Assembly: GCF_027988105.1 (NCBI RefSeq)
Contig: NZ_JAQJZJ010000001.1
Location: 1 to 64,000, forward strand
Source: Pseudomonas aestuarii
GTDB taxonomy: Bacteria > Pseudomonadota > Gammaproteobacteria > Pseudomonadales > Pseudomonadaceae
DNA: 64,000 nucleotides
Direction of reading: 5' to 3'
Within the stretch, counting starts at the first letter, position 1, and every line of letters begins with the position of its first letter. Below are positions 16,813-26,617 of the stretch, piece by piece. A program made the translations under genes and the position numbers. The notes beneath the pieces were generated by a model. It was given only the letters and a program-made list of their open reading frames with translations, was not told the DNA's origin and did no database searches.

Positions 16813-17550
16813 ATGCTGATTATTCCCGCTATCGATCTGAAAGACGGCGCCTGCGTGCGCCTGCGCCAGGGCCGCATGGACGATTCCACGGTGTTCTCCG
16901 ACGACCCGGTGAGCATGGCGGCCAAGTGGGTTGAGGGTGGTTGCCGCCGTTTGCATCTGGTCGACCTGAATGGCGCCTTCGAAGGTCAGCCGGTCAATGG
17001 CGAGGTGGTTACCGCCATCGCTAAGCGCTACCCGCAGCTGCCGATCCAGATCGGCGGCGGCATTCGTTCGCTGGAAACCATCGAACATTACGTCAAGGCC
17101 GGCGTGAGCTACGTGATCATCGGCACCAAGGCGGTCAAGCAGCCTGAGTTCGTCGCCGAAGCGTGCAAGGCGTTTCCGGGCAAGGTCATCGTCGGCCTGG
17201 ATGCCAAGGATGGTTTCGTCGCCACCGATGGCTGGGCCGAAGTCAGCACGGTGCAGGTGATCGACCTGGCCAAGCGCTTCGAGGCCGATGGCGTCTCGGC
17301 CATTGTCTACACCGACATCGCCAAGGACGGCATGATGCAGGGCTGCAACCTGCCCTTCACCGTGGCCCTGGCCAACGCCACGCGGATCCCGGTGATCGCG
17401 TCCGGCGGCATCCACAACCTCGGTGATATCCAGGCCCTGCTCGAGGCGCGCACTCCTGGCATCATCGGCGCCATCACCGGTCGGGCGATCTACGAAGGCA
17501 CCCTGGACGTGGCCGAAGCCCAGGCCCTCTGCGACAGCTTCAATAAGTAA
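16813..17550 (+). CDS. hisA: HisA, ProFAR isomerase
   Basis: 245 aa, full length. TIM-barrel isomerase (phosphoribosylformimino-5-aminoimidazole carboxamide ribotide isomerase) of histidine synthesis. The N-terminal catalytic Asp is in IPAIDLKDG, the second in the [14 protein letters not shown] strand, with phosphate-binding glycines in IGGGIRS and ASGGIHN. Internal two-fold repetition typical of HisA/HisF is visible. It ends 91 bases before hisF, separated by an inverted repeat. Confidence 0.97.
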   Translation: MLIIPAIDLKDGACVRLRQGRMDDSTVFSDDPVSMAAKWVEGGCRRLHLVDLNGAFEGQPVNGEVVTAIAKRYPQLPIQIGGGIRSLETIEHYVKAGVSYVIIGTKAVKQPEFVAEACKAFPGKVIVGLDAKDGFVATDGWAEVSTVQVIDLAKRFEADGVSAIVYTDIAKDGMMQGCNLPFTVALANATRIPVIASGGIHNLGDIQALLEARTPGIIGAITGRAIYEGTLDVAEAQALCDSFNK

Positions 17551-17552
17551 CA

Positions 17553-17630
17553 CGTAGGGCGTACTCGCCGTAGGCAGTACGCCATCGCCAACCGGCGGAC
17601 TGTTCGCTTCGCTCCTGAGTCCGCCCTACG
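17553..17630. repeat. Dispersed inverted repeat between hisA and hisF
   Basis: CGTAGGGCG (17553-17561) and CGCCCTACG (17622-17630) face each other, with a partial internal copy (GTAGGCAGTACGCC). GTAGGGCGGACTCAGG-type units are common intergenic repeats in pseudomonads. It may fold in the mRNA and tune hisF expression. Confidence 0.55.
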
Positions 17631-17641
17631 GGAACACTGCT

Positions 17642-18412
17642 ATGGCACTGGCAAAACGCATCATCCCCTGCCTCGACGTGGACAACGGTCGGGTGGTCAA
17701 GGGCGTCCAGTTCGAGAACATCCGCGATGCCGGCGACCCGGTGGAAATCGCCCGCCGCTATGACGAGCAGGGCGCCGACGAGATTACCTTCCTCGACATC
17801 ACCGCCAGCGTCGATGGCCGCGACACCACCCTGCATACGGTGGAGCGCATGGCCAGTCAGGTCTTCATTCCGCTGACCGTGGGCGGCGGCGTACGCAGCG
17901 TGCAGGACATTCGCAACCTGCTGAATGCCGGTGCGGACAAGGTCTCGATCAACACCGCGGCGGTGTTCACCCCGGAGTTCGTCGGCGAGGCGGCTGCGCG
18001 CTTTGGCTCGCAGTGCATCGTCGTCGCCATTGACGCCAAATGCGTTTCTTTGCCTGGCGAGAGCCCGCGCTGGGAAATCTTCACTCACGGCGGGCGCAAG
18101 CCGACCGGCCTGGATGCCGTGCTCTGGGCGAAGAAAATGGAAGACCTCGGCGCCGGTGAAATCCTCCTTACCAGCATGGACCAGGATGGCGTGAAGCGCG
18201 GTTACGACCTCGGTGTCACCCGTGCCATCAGCGAGATGGTCGGCATTCCGGTGATCGCCTCCGGTGGCGTCGGTAACCTGGAACACCTGGCCGCCGGTAT
18301 CCTCGAAGGCAAGGCCGACGCGGTGCTGGCCGCCAGCATCTTCCACTTCGGCGAGTACACCGTGCCCGAGGCCAAGGCCTACCTGGCCAGTCGCGGCATC
18401 GTGGTGCGCTGA
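17642..18412 (+). CDS. hisF: HisF, cyclase subunit of IGP synthase
   Basis: 256 aa. TIM-barrel cyclase that takes ammonia from HisH to form imidazole glycerol phosphate and AICAR. Catalytic Asp11 is in [15 protein letters not shown] and the second Asp in [14 protein letters not shown]; phosphate sites are GGGVRS and ASGGVGN. Complete, with the ATG close to the repeat region after hisA. Last gene of the cluster. Confidence 0.97.
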   Translation: MALAKRIIPCLDVDNGRVVKGVQFENIRDAGDPVEIARRYDEQGADEITFLDITASVDGRDTTLHTVERMASQVFIPLTVGGGVRSVQDIRNLLNAGADKVSINTAAVFTPEFVGEAAARFGSQCIVVAIDAKCVSLPGESPRWEIFTHGGRKPTGLDAVLWAKKMEDLGAGEILLTSMDQDGVKRGYDLGVTRAISEMVGIPVIASGGVGNLEHLAAGILEGKADAVLAASIFHFGEYTVPEAKAYLASRGIVVR

Positions 18413-18650
18413 TCGTTCGGCGTTGTCGAGCGAAGCTGGGAACGGGTCGATAGCGCGCGCCAGCGCGCTGGGTTAGGGTCTCGGCTGAAGTCTGCCGACA
18501 CATACATAAATGCGTCATTGCAGGTCTTGCAAAGACCGAGTGAGCCGTATTCTCCGGGGTGCGGCTGGGCGCAGAAGGTCGGGCTGCGTATGCTGCGGCA
18601 TACGGCTCTGAGCAAAATTTTTCCTGCCTTCCAGAATAAAGAGAATGTAC

Positions 18651-19406
18651 ATGTACAAGCGTCTGCTGTTTGCCCTGGCCGGTGTCGCATTCGGGCTGAG
18701 CGCTAGCGCTCACGCCGAGTTGGCGCCGGACTACCGCGTGGTTTTGCTCACCGAGAACTTCCCGCCCTACAACATGGCGAGCAATGGCAAGAACTTCGCG
18801 CAGGAAGACAACCTTGACGGTATCGCCGTGGACATCGTGCGCGAGATGTTCAAGCGTGCCGGGGTCAATTACAGCATGACCCTGCGCTTCCCCTGGGAGC
18901 GGATCTACAAGCTGGCGCTGGAAAAGCCGGGGTACGGCGTGTTCGTCACCGCGCGTCTGCCCGAGCGCGAAGCCCTGTTCAACTGGGTAGGACCGATCGG
19001 CCCGGATGACTGGGTGCTGCTCGGCAGAAGCGACAGCCCTATCAAGCTGGCCAACCTGGCGCAGGCCAAGCAATACAAGGTCGGGGCCTACAAGGGCGAT
19101 GCCATCGCCGAGTACCTGATGGAGCAGGGGCTGCAGCCGGTCACCGCGTTGCGTGACCAGCAAAACGCCAAGAAGCTCATGGCCGGGCAGATCGACCTGT
19201 GGGCCACCGGCGATCCGGCCGGGCGTTACCTGGCGAAGCAGGAAGGGGTTTCCGGGCTGAAGACCATCCTGCGTTTCGACAGCGCCGAGTTGTACCTGGC
19301 GCTGAACAAGGCAGTGCCCGACGAGGTGGTACAGAAGCTGCAGGCTGAACTGGACAAGATGCGCAGCGAAGGATTCGTCGATGACATCCTCGGCCGCTAT
19401 CTGTAA
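18651..19406 (+). CDS. Periplasmic substrate-binding protein (SBP_bac_3 type), copy 1
   Basis: 251 aa with a signal peptide (residues ~1-21, cleavage after ASA-HA). The mature part is a two-lobe binding protein of the amino-acid family: LTENFPPYNM near the start of lobe 1, then DGIAVDIVREMFKRAGV. QYKVGAYKGDAIAEYL and DQQNAKKLMAGQIDLWAT follow in lobe 2. I use the second of two close ATGs (18651) because AAAGAGA is correctly spaced for it. Followed by a paralogue of the same length; more than half the positions are identical by eye. No permease or ATPase gene is adjacent, so it may feed a distant transporter or serve as a sensor partner. Ligand unknown. Confidence 0.88.
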   Translation: MYKRLLFALAGVAFGLSASAHAELAPDYRVVLLTENFPPYNMASNGKNFAQEDNLDGIAVDIVREMFKRAGVNYSMTLRFPWERIYKLALEKPGYGVFVTARLPEREALFNWVGPIGPDDWVLLGRSDSPIKLANLAQAKQYKVGAYKGDAIAEYLMEQGLQPVTALRDQQNAKKLMAGQIDLWATGDPAGRYLAKQEGVSGLKTILRFDSAELYLALNKAVPDEVVQKLQAELDKMRSEGFVDDILGRYL

Positions 19407-19481
19407 AACAGGACTCAGCAGGTTGGCCACGAGCCGAGCTGCCGCTAGCCATAATCACAACACATGCGAGCGGGAAGACTA

Positions 19482-20237
19482 ATGTTGAAAATCATCAAAA
19501 GCAGTTTGTTGTTCGGCCTTCTACTCAGCGCCTGCGCGGCCCATGCCGAGTTGCCCTATGGCTACAAGGTGGTGCTGCTGACCGAGAACTTCCCGCCGTT
19601 CAATATGTCGGTCGACGACAAGAACTTTGCCCGTGACGACGGTATCGACGGCATCAGTGCCGAGATCGTCCGGGCCATGTTCAAGCGTGCCAAGATCGAC
19701 TACAGCCTGAGCCTGCGTTTCCCCTGGGATCGGCTGTATCGGCTGACCCTGGATAAACCCAACTACGGGCTGTTCTCCACCACCTTTACCCCGGAGCGCC
19801 AGCCGCTGTTCAAGTGGGTGGGGCCGATCGCCAACACCGGCTGGGTGCTGCTTGCCGCGCCAGGCAACAACCTCAGCGTGGCGAGCTTGAAGGAGGCCGG
19901 GCAATACAAGATCGGCGCCTACAAGAACGATGCGGTCAGCCAGCATCTGGAAAGCCAGGGGCTGGAGCCCATCAACGCGCTACGCGACCAGCAGAACGTG
20001 CAGAAGCTGATCAAGGGGCAGATTGATCTGTGGGCCACCACCGACCCGGTTGGCCGCTACCTCGCCAAGCAGGAAGGTGTCGGTGGCCTGACCACCGTGC
20101 TGCGTTTCAATGAGGCCGAATTGTATCTGGCGCTGAACAAGGATACCCCCGACGAGGTGGTGCAGCGCTTGCAGAAGGCGTTGGAGGAGCTGCGCAGCGA
20201 AGGCTTCGTCGAGGACATGACCAACAGTTACCTGTAG
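19482..20237 (+). CDS. Periplasmic substrate-binding protein (SBP_bac_3 type), copy 2
   Basis: 251 aa, the tandem paralogue of the preceding gene. Signal peptide ~1-22 with a Cys near its end (LLSACAAHAE), so lipidation cannot be excluded, although the cleavage context looks like signal peptidase I. It shares LTENFPPFNM, DGISAEIVRAMFKRA, QYKIGAYKNDA and GQIDLWATTDPVGRYL with copy 1. I chose the ATG at 19482 because GGGAAGA lies just upstream; an in-frame ATG six codons earlier lacks a site. The intergenic gap is 75 bases, so the two may be co-transcribed, and a strong terminator follows. Confidence 0.88.
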   Translation: MLKIIKSSLLFGLLLSACAAHAELPYGYKVVLLTENFPPFNMSVDDKNFARDDGIDGISAEIVRAMFKRAKIDYSLSLRFPWDRLYRLTLDKPNYGLFSTTFTPERQPLFKWVGPIANTGWVLLAAPGNNLSVASLKEAGQYKIGAYKNDAVSQHLESQGLEPINALRDQQNVQKLIKGQIDLWATTDPVGRYLAKQEGVGGLTTVLRFNEAELYLALNKDTPDEVVQRLQKALEELRSEGFVEDMTNSYL

Positions 20238-20405
20238 GGGTTAATCGAGGCAGGCCGCAAAGAGCCCTGGGCCACTGGTGGGGTGCGAGGGTAAACCTGG
20301 GGCGGGCAGCAACCCGCTTCAGTCCAGCGGGTTCCAGCTTAGTGGTGGTGGGTGAGGCCTACTCAACCGTCGCGCCTTGCAGCCGCTGACCAGTTCAGCG
20401 CCCAG

Positions 20406-20437
20406 AAAAAAGCCCGGCATCCTGTCCGGGCTTTTTC
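20406..20437. terminator. Bidirectional terminator
   Basis: AAAAAGCCCGG / CCGGGCTTTTT stem with an 8-base loop, flanked by A and T runs. It lies between the second binding-protein gene (+) and the convergent ctpA (-) and serves both. Confidence 0.9.
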
Positions 20438-20454
20438 GTGCCTGCGTCAGCGGG

Positions 20455-21762
20455 TCAATTGCCGCGCGTGATGCTCAGGCCCTTGAGCAGGCTCAGTGCC
20501 TGGCTCAGCTGATAATCATCATCCTGCGGCCGCGCTTGCTTGCTGGTTTTGCTCCGGCTGGGCTTGTCCGCGCCACCATTGCCGTTGCCCAGGTGCCCCA
20601 GCAGGTCGGCTTCCTTGATGTTGCGCTCCCCCTGTTCCTGGGTCAGTTTGGCCCGCGCGACTTCGATGTCCGGGACAATGCCTTGGGCCTGGATCGAGCG
20701 GCCGTTTGGGGTGTAGTACAGGGCGGTGGTGAGTTTCAGGGCGCTGTTGTTGTTCAGCGGCAGCACCGTCTGCACCGAGCCTTTGCCGAAGCTGTCGGTG
20801 CCCATCAGCACGCCGCGCTTGTGGTCTTGCAGGGCGCCGGCGACGATCTCCGAGGCCGAAGCGCTGCCGCCATTGATCAGCACCACCAGGGGCACGCCTT
20901 CGCTGGCATCTGCCGGGTCGGCGGAGAAGCGCAGCTCGGAGTTGGCGATGCGGCCTTCGGTGTAGACGATCAGGCCCTTCTTGAGGAAGTGATCGGTGAC
21001 CTCGACCGCGGCCTGGAGCACGCCGCCAGGGTTGTTGCGCAGATCCAGCACCAGGCCGCGCAGCTTCTTGCCATTGTCCCTGCGCAGCTTGTTCAGGGCC
21101 TTGCCGACTTCTTCGCCGGTGTTGACCTGGAACTGGGTGATGCGCAGGTAGCCGTAGCTATCGTCGAGCAACTGGCTCTTGACGCTGCGGACCTTGATCA
21201 CCGCACGGGTCAGTTCCACATCGAAGGGCTTGCCGCCCTCGCGCACCAGGGTCAGAAGGATCTTGCTGCCGGCTTCGCCGCGCATCCTGTCCACGGCTTC
21301 GATCATCGACAGGCCCTTGGTCGGCTGGCCGTCGATCTTGACGATCAGGTCGCCCGGCTGGATGCCGGCTTTCGAGGCCGGGGTGTCGTCGATCGGCGAG
21401 ACCACTTTGATGAAACCGTCTTCCAGGCCGACTTCGATGCCCAGGCCGCCGAACTCGCCGCTGGTGCTTTCCTGCAGCTCGCGGAAGGCTTCGGGGTCGA
21501 GGTAGGCGGAGTGCGGGTCGAGGTTGCTGAGCATGCCCTTGATTGCGTTTTCCAGCAGGGTCTTGTCGCTGACCGGTTCGACATAGGCTGACTTGATGCG
21601 ATCCATCACCTCGGCGAAGGTGCGCAGGTCGTCCAGCGGCAGCGGCGCCTTGTCATTCGCGATGGCAGGTACCGGTGGCGCTTCGGCGGCCTGCAGCAGC
21701 TGGGGGCCGCCAAGCAATGCAATGGCCAGGGCCAGAAAGGTGAGGCGAGACGGATGCGGCAT
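20455..21762 (-). CDS. ctpA: CtpA-type C-terminal processing protease (S41)
   Basis: 435 aa. Periplasmic serine protease with a PDZ domain; in Pseudomonas such proteins degrade peptidoglycan hydrolases. Signal peptide 1-25, PDZ domain ~105-190 (GLGIEVGLEDGFIKVVSP). The S41 core has catalytic Ser302 in GGSASASE and Lys327 in SFGKGSVQT. The C-terminal ~50 residues are charged and low in complexity. It lies 34 bases after envC on the same strand; gpmI-envC-ctpA appears to be one unit. An EnvC-like LytM factor next to a Ctp protease fits a shared role in cell-wall turnover. Confidence 0.95.
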   Translation of the reverse strand: MPHPSRLTFLALAIALLGGPQLLQAAEAPPVPAIANDKAPLPLDDLRTFAEVMDRIKSAYVEPVSDKTLLENAIKGMLSNLDPHSAYLDPEAFRELQESTSGEFGGLGIEVGLEDGFIKVVSPIDDTPASKAGIQPGDLIVKIDGQPTKGLSMIEAVDRMRGEAGSKILLTLVREGGKPFDVELTRAVIKVRSVKSQLLDDSYGYLRITQFQVNTGEEVGKALNKLRRDNGKKLRGLVLDLRNNPGGVLQAAVEVTDHFLKKGLIVYTEGRIANSELRFSADPADASEGVPLVVLINGGSASASEIVAGALQDHKRGVLMGTDSFGKGSVQTVLPLNNNSALKLTTALYYTPNGRSIQAQGIVPDIEVARAKLTQEQGERNIKEADLLGHLGNGNGGADKPSRSKTSKQARPQDDDYQLSQALSLLKGLSITRGN

Positions 21763-21796
21763 GTCGAACTAACTCCTAGAGAGGTGAGCGCAGCGC

Positions 21797-23047
21797 TTAT
21801 CCTTGCGTGCGGCACCATTGTGCAGGGTCGCTGGGGCGACCCTGCTGGCGAATCGCGAAATACAGCGCGGGAGTGTCTTGCCCGCCGCTGGTGCCGACTG
21901 TGGCGATGGGGTCGCCGGCGTTGACGACGTCGCCGGCGTCTTTGAGCAGGCTCTGGTTGTGTCCGTACAGGCTCAGGTAGCCATTGCCATGGTCGAGAAT
22001 GACCAATAGCCCGGCACCGCGCAACCAGTCGGCGAACACCACGCGGCCGCCATGTACGGCGTGTACCTGGCTGCCGGCGCTGGCGCCGATCAGGACGCCG
22101 TCCCACTTGGTTCGGGCGTCAGTGCCGCGCGGGGTGCCGTAACGGGCGACCAGGCGGCCATTGACCGGCCAGGGCAACTTGCCGCGGGCCTTGGCAAAAG
22201 GTCCGCCATAAGTAGTGCCGGAGCTGACCAGCGGACCGTTGCTGGGGCTGCTGGCGGCCGCAGTGCTGCTGCGCTGTTGCTCGCGCGCGGCGACCAAGGC
22301 CCGTTGCCGCGCCTGTTCGGCTTCGCGCGCCTGGCGGGCCAGGGTCGCTTCGATGGTTTTCAGTACCCGGGCCAGTTGCGCCTGCTCTTGCTGGCGGGCC
22401 TTGAGTTTGTGGTCGCGGGCGGAATATTCCTGGTTCAGTTTGGCCAGGGCCAGTTGGCGTTCCTTGCGTGCCTGGGCGAGTTGCTCGGCGCGCGCGTCCA
22501 GGGTCTCTTTGTGTTCCAGCAACTGGTTCTGCTGGTTGGCGATGTCCAGCTCGACGTTGGCCAGCTGCCGCAGGGTTTCGTTGAACGTGGCCAACTGTTC
22601 CATGCGTGCTTCGCTGAGGTAGTCGTAATAGGTCAGGGTGCGCGAAAATTTTTCCGGATTCTGCTGGTTCAGCAGCAGCTTGAGGTATTCCTGGCGGCCG
22701 CTCTGGTAGGCGGCGCGGGCCTGAATGCCGATCAGCCGTTGTTGCTCGAGGCGAGCGTCATGGAGTTTTTTTTTCTCCTGATCGAGGCGCTGGATTTCCA
22801 CCTCGCCGTCTTTCAGGCTTTTTTGCAGCTCCTTGACCTGATTTTCCAGCTCGCCCATTTCGGTTTCGGTCTTGCGCAGGTCTTTCTGCACGCCGGATTT
22901 GTCCTGCTGCAACTTCTCCAGCAGCTTTTTCAGCTCGGCCACGTCGCTGCGGGCCGCTTCCAGCTGTTTCTGGGCGTCGGCTTTCTCGTTGGCAAAGGCC
23001 GGCGTCAGCAGGCAGGCGAGGAATATCAGGGCAATGAGGCGAAACAT
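21797..23047 (-). CDS. envC: EnvC-like murein hydrolase activator (M23/LytM domain)
   Basis: 416 aa. Periplasmic factor that activates amidases during cell division. Signal peptide 1-19 (ending AFA-NE); a long coiled coil at ~20-275 rich in Gln, Glu, Lys and Leu; an Ala/Ser/Gly linker; and a C-terminal LytM domain from ~295. In the LytM domain the zinc-site residues are degenerate (GVLIGASAGSQVHAVHGG instead of HxGxD), as expected of a non-catalytic activator. The start is the ATG of MFRLIALIF; the longer frame upstream overlaps gpmI. Downstream of gpmI and upstream of ctpA. Confidence 0.93.
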   Translation of the reverse strand: MFRLIALIFLACLLTPAFANEKADAQKQLEAARSDVAELKKLLEKLQQDKSGVQKDLRKTETEMGELENQVKELQKSLKDGEVEIQRLDQEKKKLHDARLEQQRLIGIQARAAYQSGRQEYLKLLLNQQNPEKFSRTLTYYDYLSEARMEQLATFNETLRQLANVELDIANQQNQLLEHKETLDARAEQLAQARKERQLALAKLNQEYSARDHKLKARQQEQAQLARVLKTIEATLARQAREAEQARQRALVAAREQQRSSTAAASSPSNGPLVSSGTTYGGPFAKARGKLPWPVNGRLVARYGTPRGTDARTKWDGVLIGASAGSQVHAVHGGRVVFADWLRGAGLLVILDHGNGYLSLYGHNQSLLKDAGDVVNAGDPIATVGTSGGQDTPALYFAIRQQGRPSDPAQWCRTQG

Positions 23048-23184
23048 GGTACTGGCGATACCTGGGCGGGAGACTGGCCTAGTATGCCTAAAAATCCAGC
23101 GGCAAGCTGCAAGTGGTAAATAGCAGGGGCGCGGCATGCCAACCGGGTGATGGTCGGCATTGCCGCGCGTGTTGCTTGCCGCCG

Positions 23185-24720
23185 TTAGCTCAGCTCGATA
23201 ATGCTGGTGCCGGTCATTTCCGCCGGGATCGGCAGGCCCATCAGGGTCAGCATGGTCGGCGCCACGTCGGCCAGAACCCCGCCTTCGCGCATCTTCAGCT
23301 GGCGCTTGCCGACATAGATGAAGGGCACCGGCTCGCAGGTGTGGGCGGTGTGCGCCTGTCCCGTGCAGACATCCTCCATTTGCTCGACGTTGCCATGATC
23401 GGCGGTGATCAGGGCTTCGCCGCCGACCTTGTCCAGCGCCGCGGCGATACGTCCGACGCAGCTGTCCAGGCATTCCACGGCCTTGACCGCAGCGTCGAAC
23501 ACGCCGGTATGACCAACCATGTCGCCGTTGGCGTAGTTGACGATGATCACGTCATAACGCTGTTGCTCGATCGCCTCGACGATCCGGTCGGTGACTTGCG
23601 GCGCGTTCATCTCGGGCTGCAGGTCGTAGGTGGCGACATTCGGCGACGGGATCAGGATGCGCTCCTCGCCCTCGAACGGCTCTTCGCGGCCGCCGGAGAA
23701 GAAGAAGGTGACGTGGGCGTACTTCTCGGTCTCGGCGATGCGCAACTGGGTCTTGCCATTCTTCGCCAGGTATTCGCCAAGCACATTGGTCAGGCTGGCG
23801 GGAGCGAAAGCGCTGGGCGCCGGAATGTTCGCGGCGTACTGGGTCAGCATGACGAAGCCGGCCAGTTGCGGCAGGCGCGCGCGCGGGAAGTCCTGGAAGT
23901 CGGGTTCGACGAAGGCGCGGGTCAGTTCGCGGGCGCGGTCGGCGCGGAAGTTCATGAACACCACGGCGTCGCCGTCTTCTACCTTGACCGGCTCGCCGAG
24001 GGTGGTGGCCTTGACGAACTCGTCGTTTTCACCGCGGGCGTAGGCGGCCTGCAAGCCTTCAGTCGCGCTGGCGGCGTTGAACTGGCCCTGGCCGTTGACG
24101 ATCAGGTTGTAGGCCTGCTCGACGCGGTCCCAGCGGTTGTCGCGGTCCATGGCGAAGTAGCGGCCGACCAGGCTGGCGATGCGGCCCTTGCCGAGCTTGG
24201 CGAAGGTCGTGTCGAGCAGTTCGATCGAGGCCTGGGCGCTTCTCGGCGGGGTGTCGCGGCCATCGAGGAAGGCGTGCAGGTAAATTTTCTCGGCGCCGCG
24301 CTGGGCGGCCAGTTCGGCCATGGCCACCAGGTGATCCTGATGGCTGTGCACGCCGCCGTCGGATAGCAGGCCGAGGATGTGCACCGCCTTGCCGGCACTC
24401 ACGGCCTGATCAACCGCGCGAGTGATCGCCGGATTGTCGAAGAATTCGCCGTCGCGGATGGCCTTGGTCACCCGGGTGAAGTCCTGGTACACCACACGGC
24501 CGGCGCCGAGATTCATATGGCCGACCTCGGAATTGCCCATCTGGCCGTCCGGCAGGCCGACGTCCATGCCTGAGCCGGAGATCAGGCTATGCGGCTGGGT
24601 GGCACACAGGTGGTCGTAGACCGGCGTGTTGGCGGCATGGATGGCATTGTATTCGGTGCTGTCACTGTGACCGAAGCCATCGAGAATGATCAGGACCAAG
24701 GGTTTGGGCGTGGCACTCAT
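23185..24720 (-). CDS. gpmI: GpmI, cofactor-independent phosphoglycerate mutase
   Basis: 511 aa, full length. Interconverts 3- and 2-phosphoglycerate with manganese in glycolysis and gluconeogenesis. The alkaline-phosphatase-like metal site is visible: [10 protein letters not shown] (Asp14), the phosphoserine nucleophile Ser64 in [15 protein letters not shown], and DHGNVEQM and [12 protein letters not shown] near the C-terminus. Divergent from the rhodanese-grxC-secB group across 139 bases. First gene of the gpmI-envC-ctpA run. Confidence 0.98.
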   Translation of the reverse strand: MSATPKPLVLIILDGFGHSDSTEYNAIHAANTPVYDHLCATQPHSLISGSGMDVGLPDGQMGNSEVGHMNLGAGRVVYQDFTRVTKAIRDGEFFDNPAITRAVDQAVSAGKAVHILGLLSDGGVHSHQDHLVAMAELAAQRGAEKIYLHAFLDGRDTPPRSAQASIELLDTTFAKLGKGRIASLVGRYFAMDRDNRWDRVEQAYNLIVNGQGQFNAASATEGLQAAYARGENDEFVKATTLGEPVKVEDGDAVVFMNFRADRARELTRAFVEPDFQDFPRARLPQLAGFVMLTQYAANIPAPSAFAPASLTNVLGEYLAKNGKTQLRIAETEKYAHVTFFFSGGREEPFEGEERILIPSPNVATYDLQPEMNAPQVTDRIVEAIEQQRYDVIIVNYANGDMVGHTGVFDAAVKAVECLDSCVGRIAAALDKVGGEALITADHGNVEQMEDVCTGQAHTAHTCEPVPFIYVGKRQLKMREGGVLADVAPTMLTLMGLPIPAEMTGTSIIELS

Positions 24721-24859
24721 TAATCTGGCTCGCTGTGCATGAGGGACAAAAGGCCGGGCATTTTAAGGCCTGGTAGCAGACCCGTCACCGCCGGGCGGGG
24801 TGTGGCCGACCTGTGGGGCTGTGTATACTGCCGGGATTTTACCGTCCCGGAACCACCTC

Positions 24860-25273
24860 ATGCTTGCCAAACTGATTGAATTTGCCTCTACGCACTATGA
24901 ATTGAGCGGATTGTTCGTTGTCCTGCTGGCGCTGCTGATCTTCACGGAACTGCGTAAAGGTGGGCAAAGCCTGAGCAGTCGCGAGCTGACTGCCTTGATC
25001 AACAGCGAGCAGGGCCTGGTCCTGGACGTGCGTGGGCAGAAGGATTTCTCTGCCGGTCATATCGTCGGCGCCCTGCATATTCCCTATGAAAAGATCACCA
25101 GCCGCATCGCGGAGCTGGAAAAGCACAAAGACAAGACCCTGATCGTGGTGGATGCCATGGGCCAGCATGCCGGTTCGGTCAGTCGCGACCTGAAAAAAGC
25201 CGGTTTCAACGCGGCCAAGCTGTCTGGCGGGATTGCCAGCTGGCGTGGCGACAACCTGCCATTGGTGAAGTGA
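24860..25273 (+). CDS. Membrane-anchored rhodanese-like protein
   Basis: 137 aa. N-terminal membrane helix (residues ~15-33), then one rhodanese domain (LVLDVRGQKDFSAGHIVGALHIPYEKI). The usual active-site Cys loop reads VVDAMGQHAGSVS, with no Cys. Sulfurtransferase activity is therefore unlikely; a binding or regulatory role is more plausible, as in other YibN-like proteins. The start is ATG 24860; upstream codons lie in the promoter region, which has a TATACT box near 24822. grxC starts one base after its stop. Confidence 0.93.
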   Translation: MLAKLIEFASTHYELSGLFVVLLALLIFTELRKGGQSLSSRELTALINSEQGLVLDVRGQKDFSAGHIVGALHIPYEKITSRIAELEKHKDKTLIVVDAMGQHAGSVSRDLKKAGFNAAKLSGGIASWRGDNLPLVK

Positions 25274-25274
25274 T

Positions 25275-25529
25275 ATGTCTGCCGTCGTCATTTATTCCAG
25301 CGATTGGTGCCCCTACTGCATGCGTGCCAAGCAGCTGCTGGCCCGCAAGGGCGTGGACTTCGATGAAATCAAGGTCGACGGCAAGCCCGAGGTGCGCGCC
25401 GAGATGACGCGTAAGGCGCGGCAGACCTCGGTGCCGCAGATCTGGATCGGCAGCAGCCATGTTGGTGGCTGCGACGATCTGTATGACCTGGAGCGCGCGG
25501 GCGAGCTGGATGCGCTGCTCGAGGCTTAG
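25275..25529 (+). CDS. grxC: GrxC, glutaredoxin 3
   Basis: 84 aa. Glutathione-dependent dithiol reductase. The active site CPYC lies at residues 12-15 ([14 protein letters not shown]). The cis-Pro loop TSVPQIWIG and the GSH-contact [15 protein letters not shown] are intact. Co-transcribed with the rhodanese gene and secB, a gammaproteobacterial arrangement also seen in E. coli (yibN-grxC-secB). Confidence 0.97.
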   Translation: MSAVVIYSSDWCPYCMRAKQLLARKGVDFDEIKVDGKPEVRAEMTRKARQTSVPQIWIGSSHVGGCDDLYDLERAGELDALLEA

Positions 25530-25572
25530 TACCCCCTCATCTACCCAGTACCCACGACAAGAAGGCATTGCC

Positions 25573-26064
25573 ATGACTGAACAAGCTAGCAACGGCGCGG
25601 GCGCCCAAGGCGAACAGAATCCGCAGTTTTCCCTGCAACGCATCTATGTCCGCGACCTGTCCTTCGAGGCGCCGAAGAGCCCGGAGATCTTCCGTCAGGA
25701 ATGGAGCCCGAGCGTTGCCCTGGACCTGAATACCCGGCAGAAGCCGCTCGAAGGCGACTTCCACGAAGTGGTGCTGACCCTCTCGGTCACCGTGAAAAAC
25801 GGCGAAGAAACCGCCTTCATCGCCGAGGTCCAGCAAGCCGGGATCTTCCTGGTCAAGGGGTTGGACGCCGCCTCCATGAGTCACACCCTGGGCGCGTTCT
25901 GCCCGAACATCCTGTTCCCGTATGCGCGCGAAACCCTCGACAGTCTGGTGGTGCGCGGCTCCTTCCCGGCACTGATGCTGGCGCCGGTGAACTTCGACGC
26001 CCTCTATGCCCAAGAACTGCAGCGCATTCAGCAGCAGGCCGGCGAGGCCGCTCCGGCCAATTGA
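25573..26064 (+). CDS. secB: SecB, protein-export chaperone
   Basis: 163 aa. Homotetrameric cytosolic chaperone that delivers unfolded precursors to SecA. Conserved segments: [19 protein letters not shown] at ~18-36, [18 protein letters not shown] near 115-132, [17 protein letters not shown] near the end. The start is the ATG of MTEQASN. Followed by a clear terminator. Confidence 0.97.
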   Translation: MTEQASNGAGAQGEQNPQFSLQRIYVRDLSFEAPKSPEIFRQEWSPSVALDLNTRQKPLEGDFHEVVLTLSVTVKNGEETAFIAEVQQAGIFLVKGLDAASMSHTLGAFCPNILFPYARETLDSLVVRGSFPALMLAPVNFDALYAQELQRIQQQAGEAAPAN

Positions 26065-26080
26065 GCCGTTGCCGCAGATA

Positions 26081-26106
26081 AAAAGCGCCCTCAGGGGCGC
26101 TTTTTT
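26081..26106 (+). terminator. Rho-independent terminator of secB
   Basis: AAAAGCGCCC-TCA-GGGGCGC followed by TTTTTT, 17 bases after the secB stop. The A-run on the other side lets it also serve the convergent trmL. Confidence 0.9.
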
Positions 26107-26155
26107 GTGCCGCGAGCGTGGGGGCAAGGCAGTCCGAGCCACCCGCCGGGGCCTG

Positions 26156-26617
26156 TCAAGGCGTGGCGAAGTCCTGTTGGCGCCAGGCCTCATAGACGGC
26201 CACCGCCACGGTATTGGACAAGTTCAGGCTGCGACAACCTTCGCGCATCGGCAGGCGCAGGCATTGTGCGGCGGGCAGAGCATCGCGTATGTCCTGGGGC
26301 AGGCCGCGGCTTTCCGGGCCGAACAGAAAGGCATCGCCGGGCGCGTAGTGCACCTGGTGATAGAGCTGAGAGCCTTTGGTGGTGAAGGCGAAGACGCGCG
26401 GCTGGCCGAGGCTCTCCAGGCAGCTGGGAAGATCGGCATGACGCTGCAGGGTGGCGTACTCGTGATAGTCGAGTCCGGCGCGGCGCAGGCGCTTGTCATC
26501 CAGTTCGAAGCCCAAGGGCTCGATCAGGTGCAGGTGGCAGCCGCTGTTGGCGCAGAGCCTGATAATGTTGCCGGTATTCGGTGGAATTTCCGGTTGAAAG
26601 AGGATCACGTGAAACAT
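26156..26617 (-). CDS. trmL: TrmL, tRNA 2'-O-methyltransferase for wobble position 34
   Basis: 153 aa. SPOUT enzyme that methylates the 2'-O of C34/U34 in tRNA-Leu isoacceptors. Motifs: FQPEIPPNTGNIIRLCAN at the N-terminus, LFGPESRGLPQD in the middle and the knot LPMREGCRSLNLSNTVAVAVYE near the C-terminus. The start is the ATG of MFHVILFQ, with GGAG six bases upstream; a longer upstream frame is rejected. The start codon overlaps that of the divergent neighbour in the four bases CATG. Confidence 0.96.
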   Translation of the reverse strand: MFHVILFQPEIPPNTGNIIRLCANSGCHLHLIEPLGFELDDKRLRRAGLDYHEYATLQRHADLPSCLESLGQPRVFAFTTKGSQLYHQVHYAPGDAFLFGPESRGLPQDIRDALPAAQCLRLPMREGCRSLNLSNTVAVAVYEAWRQQDFATP

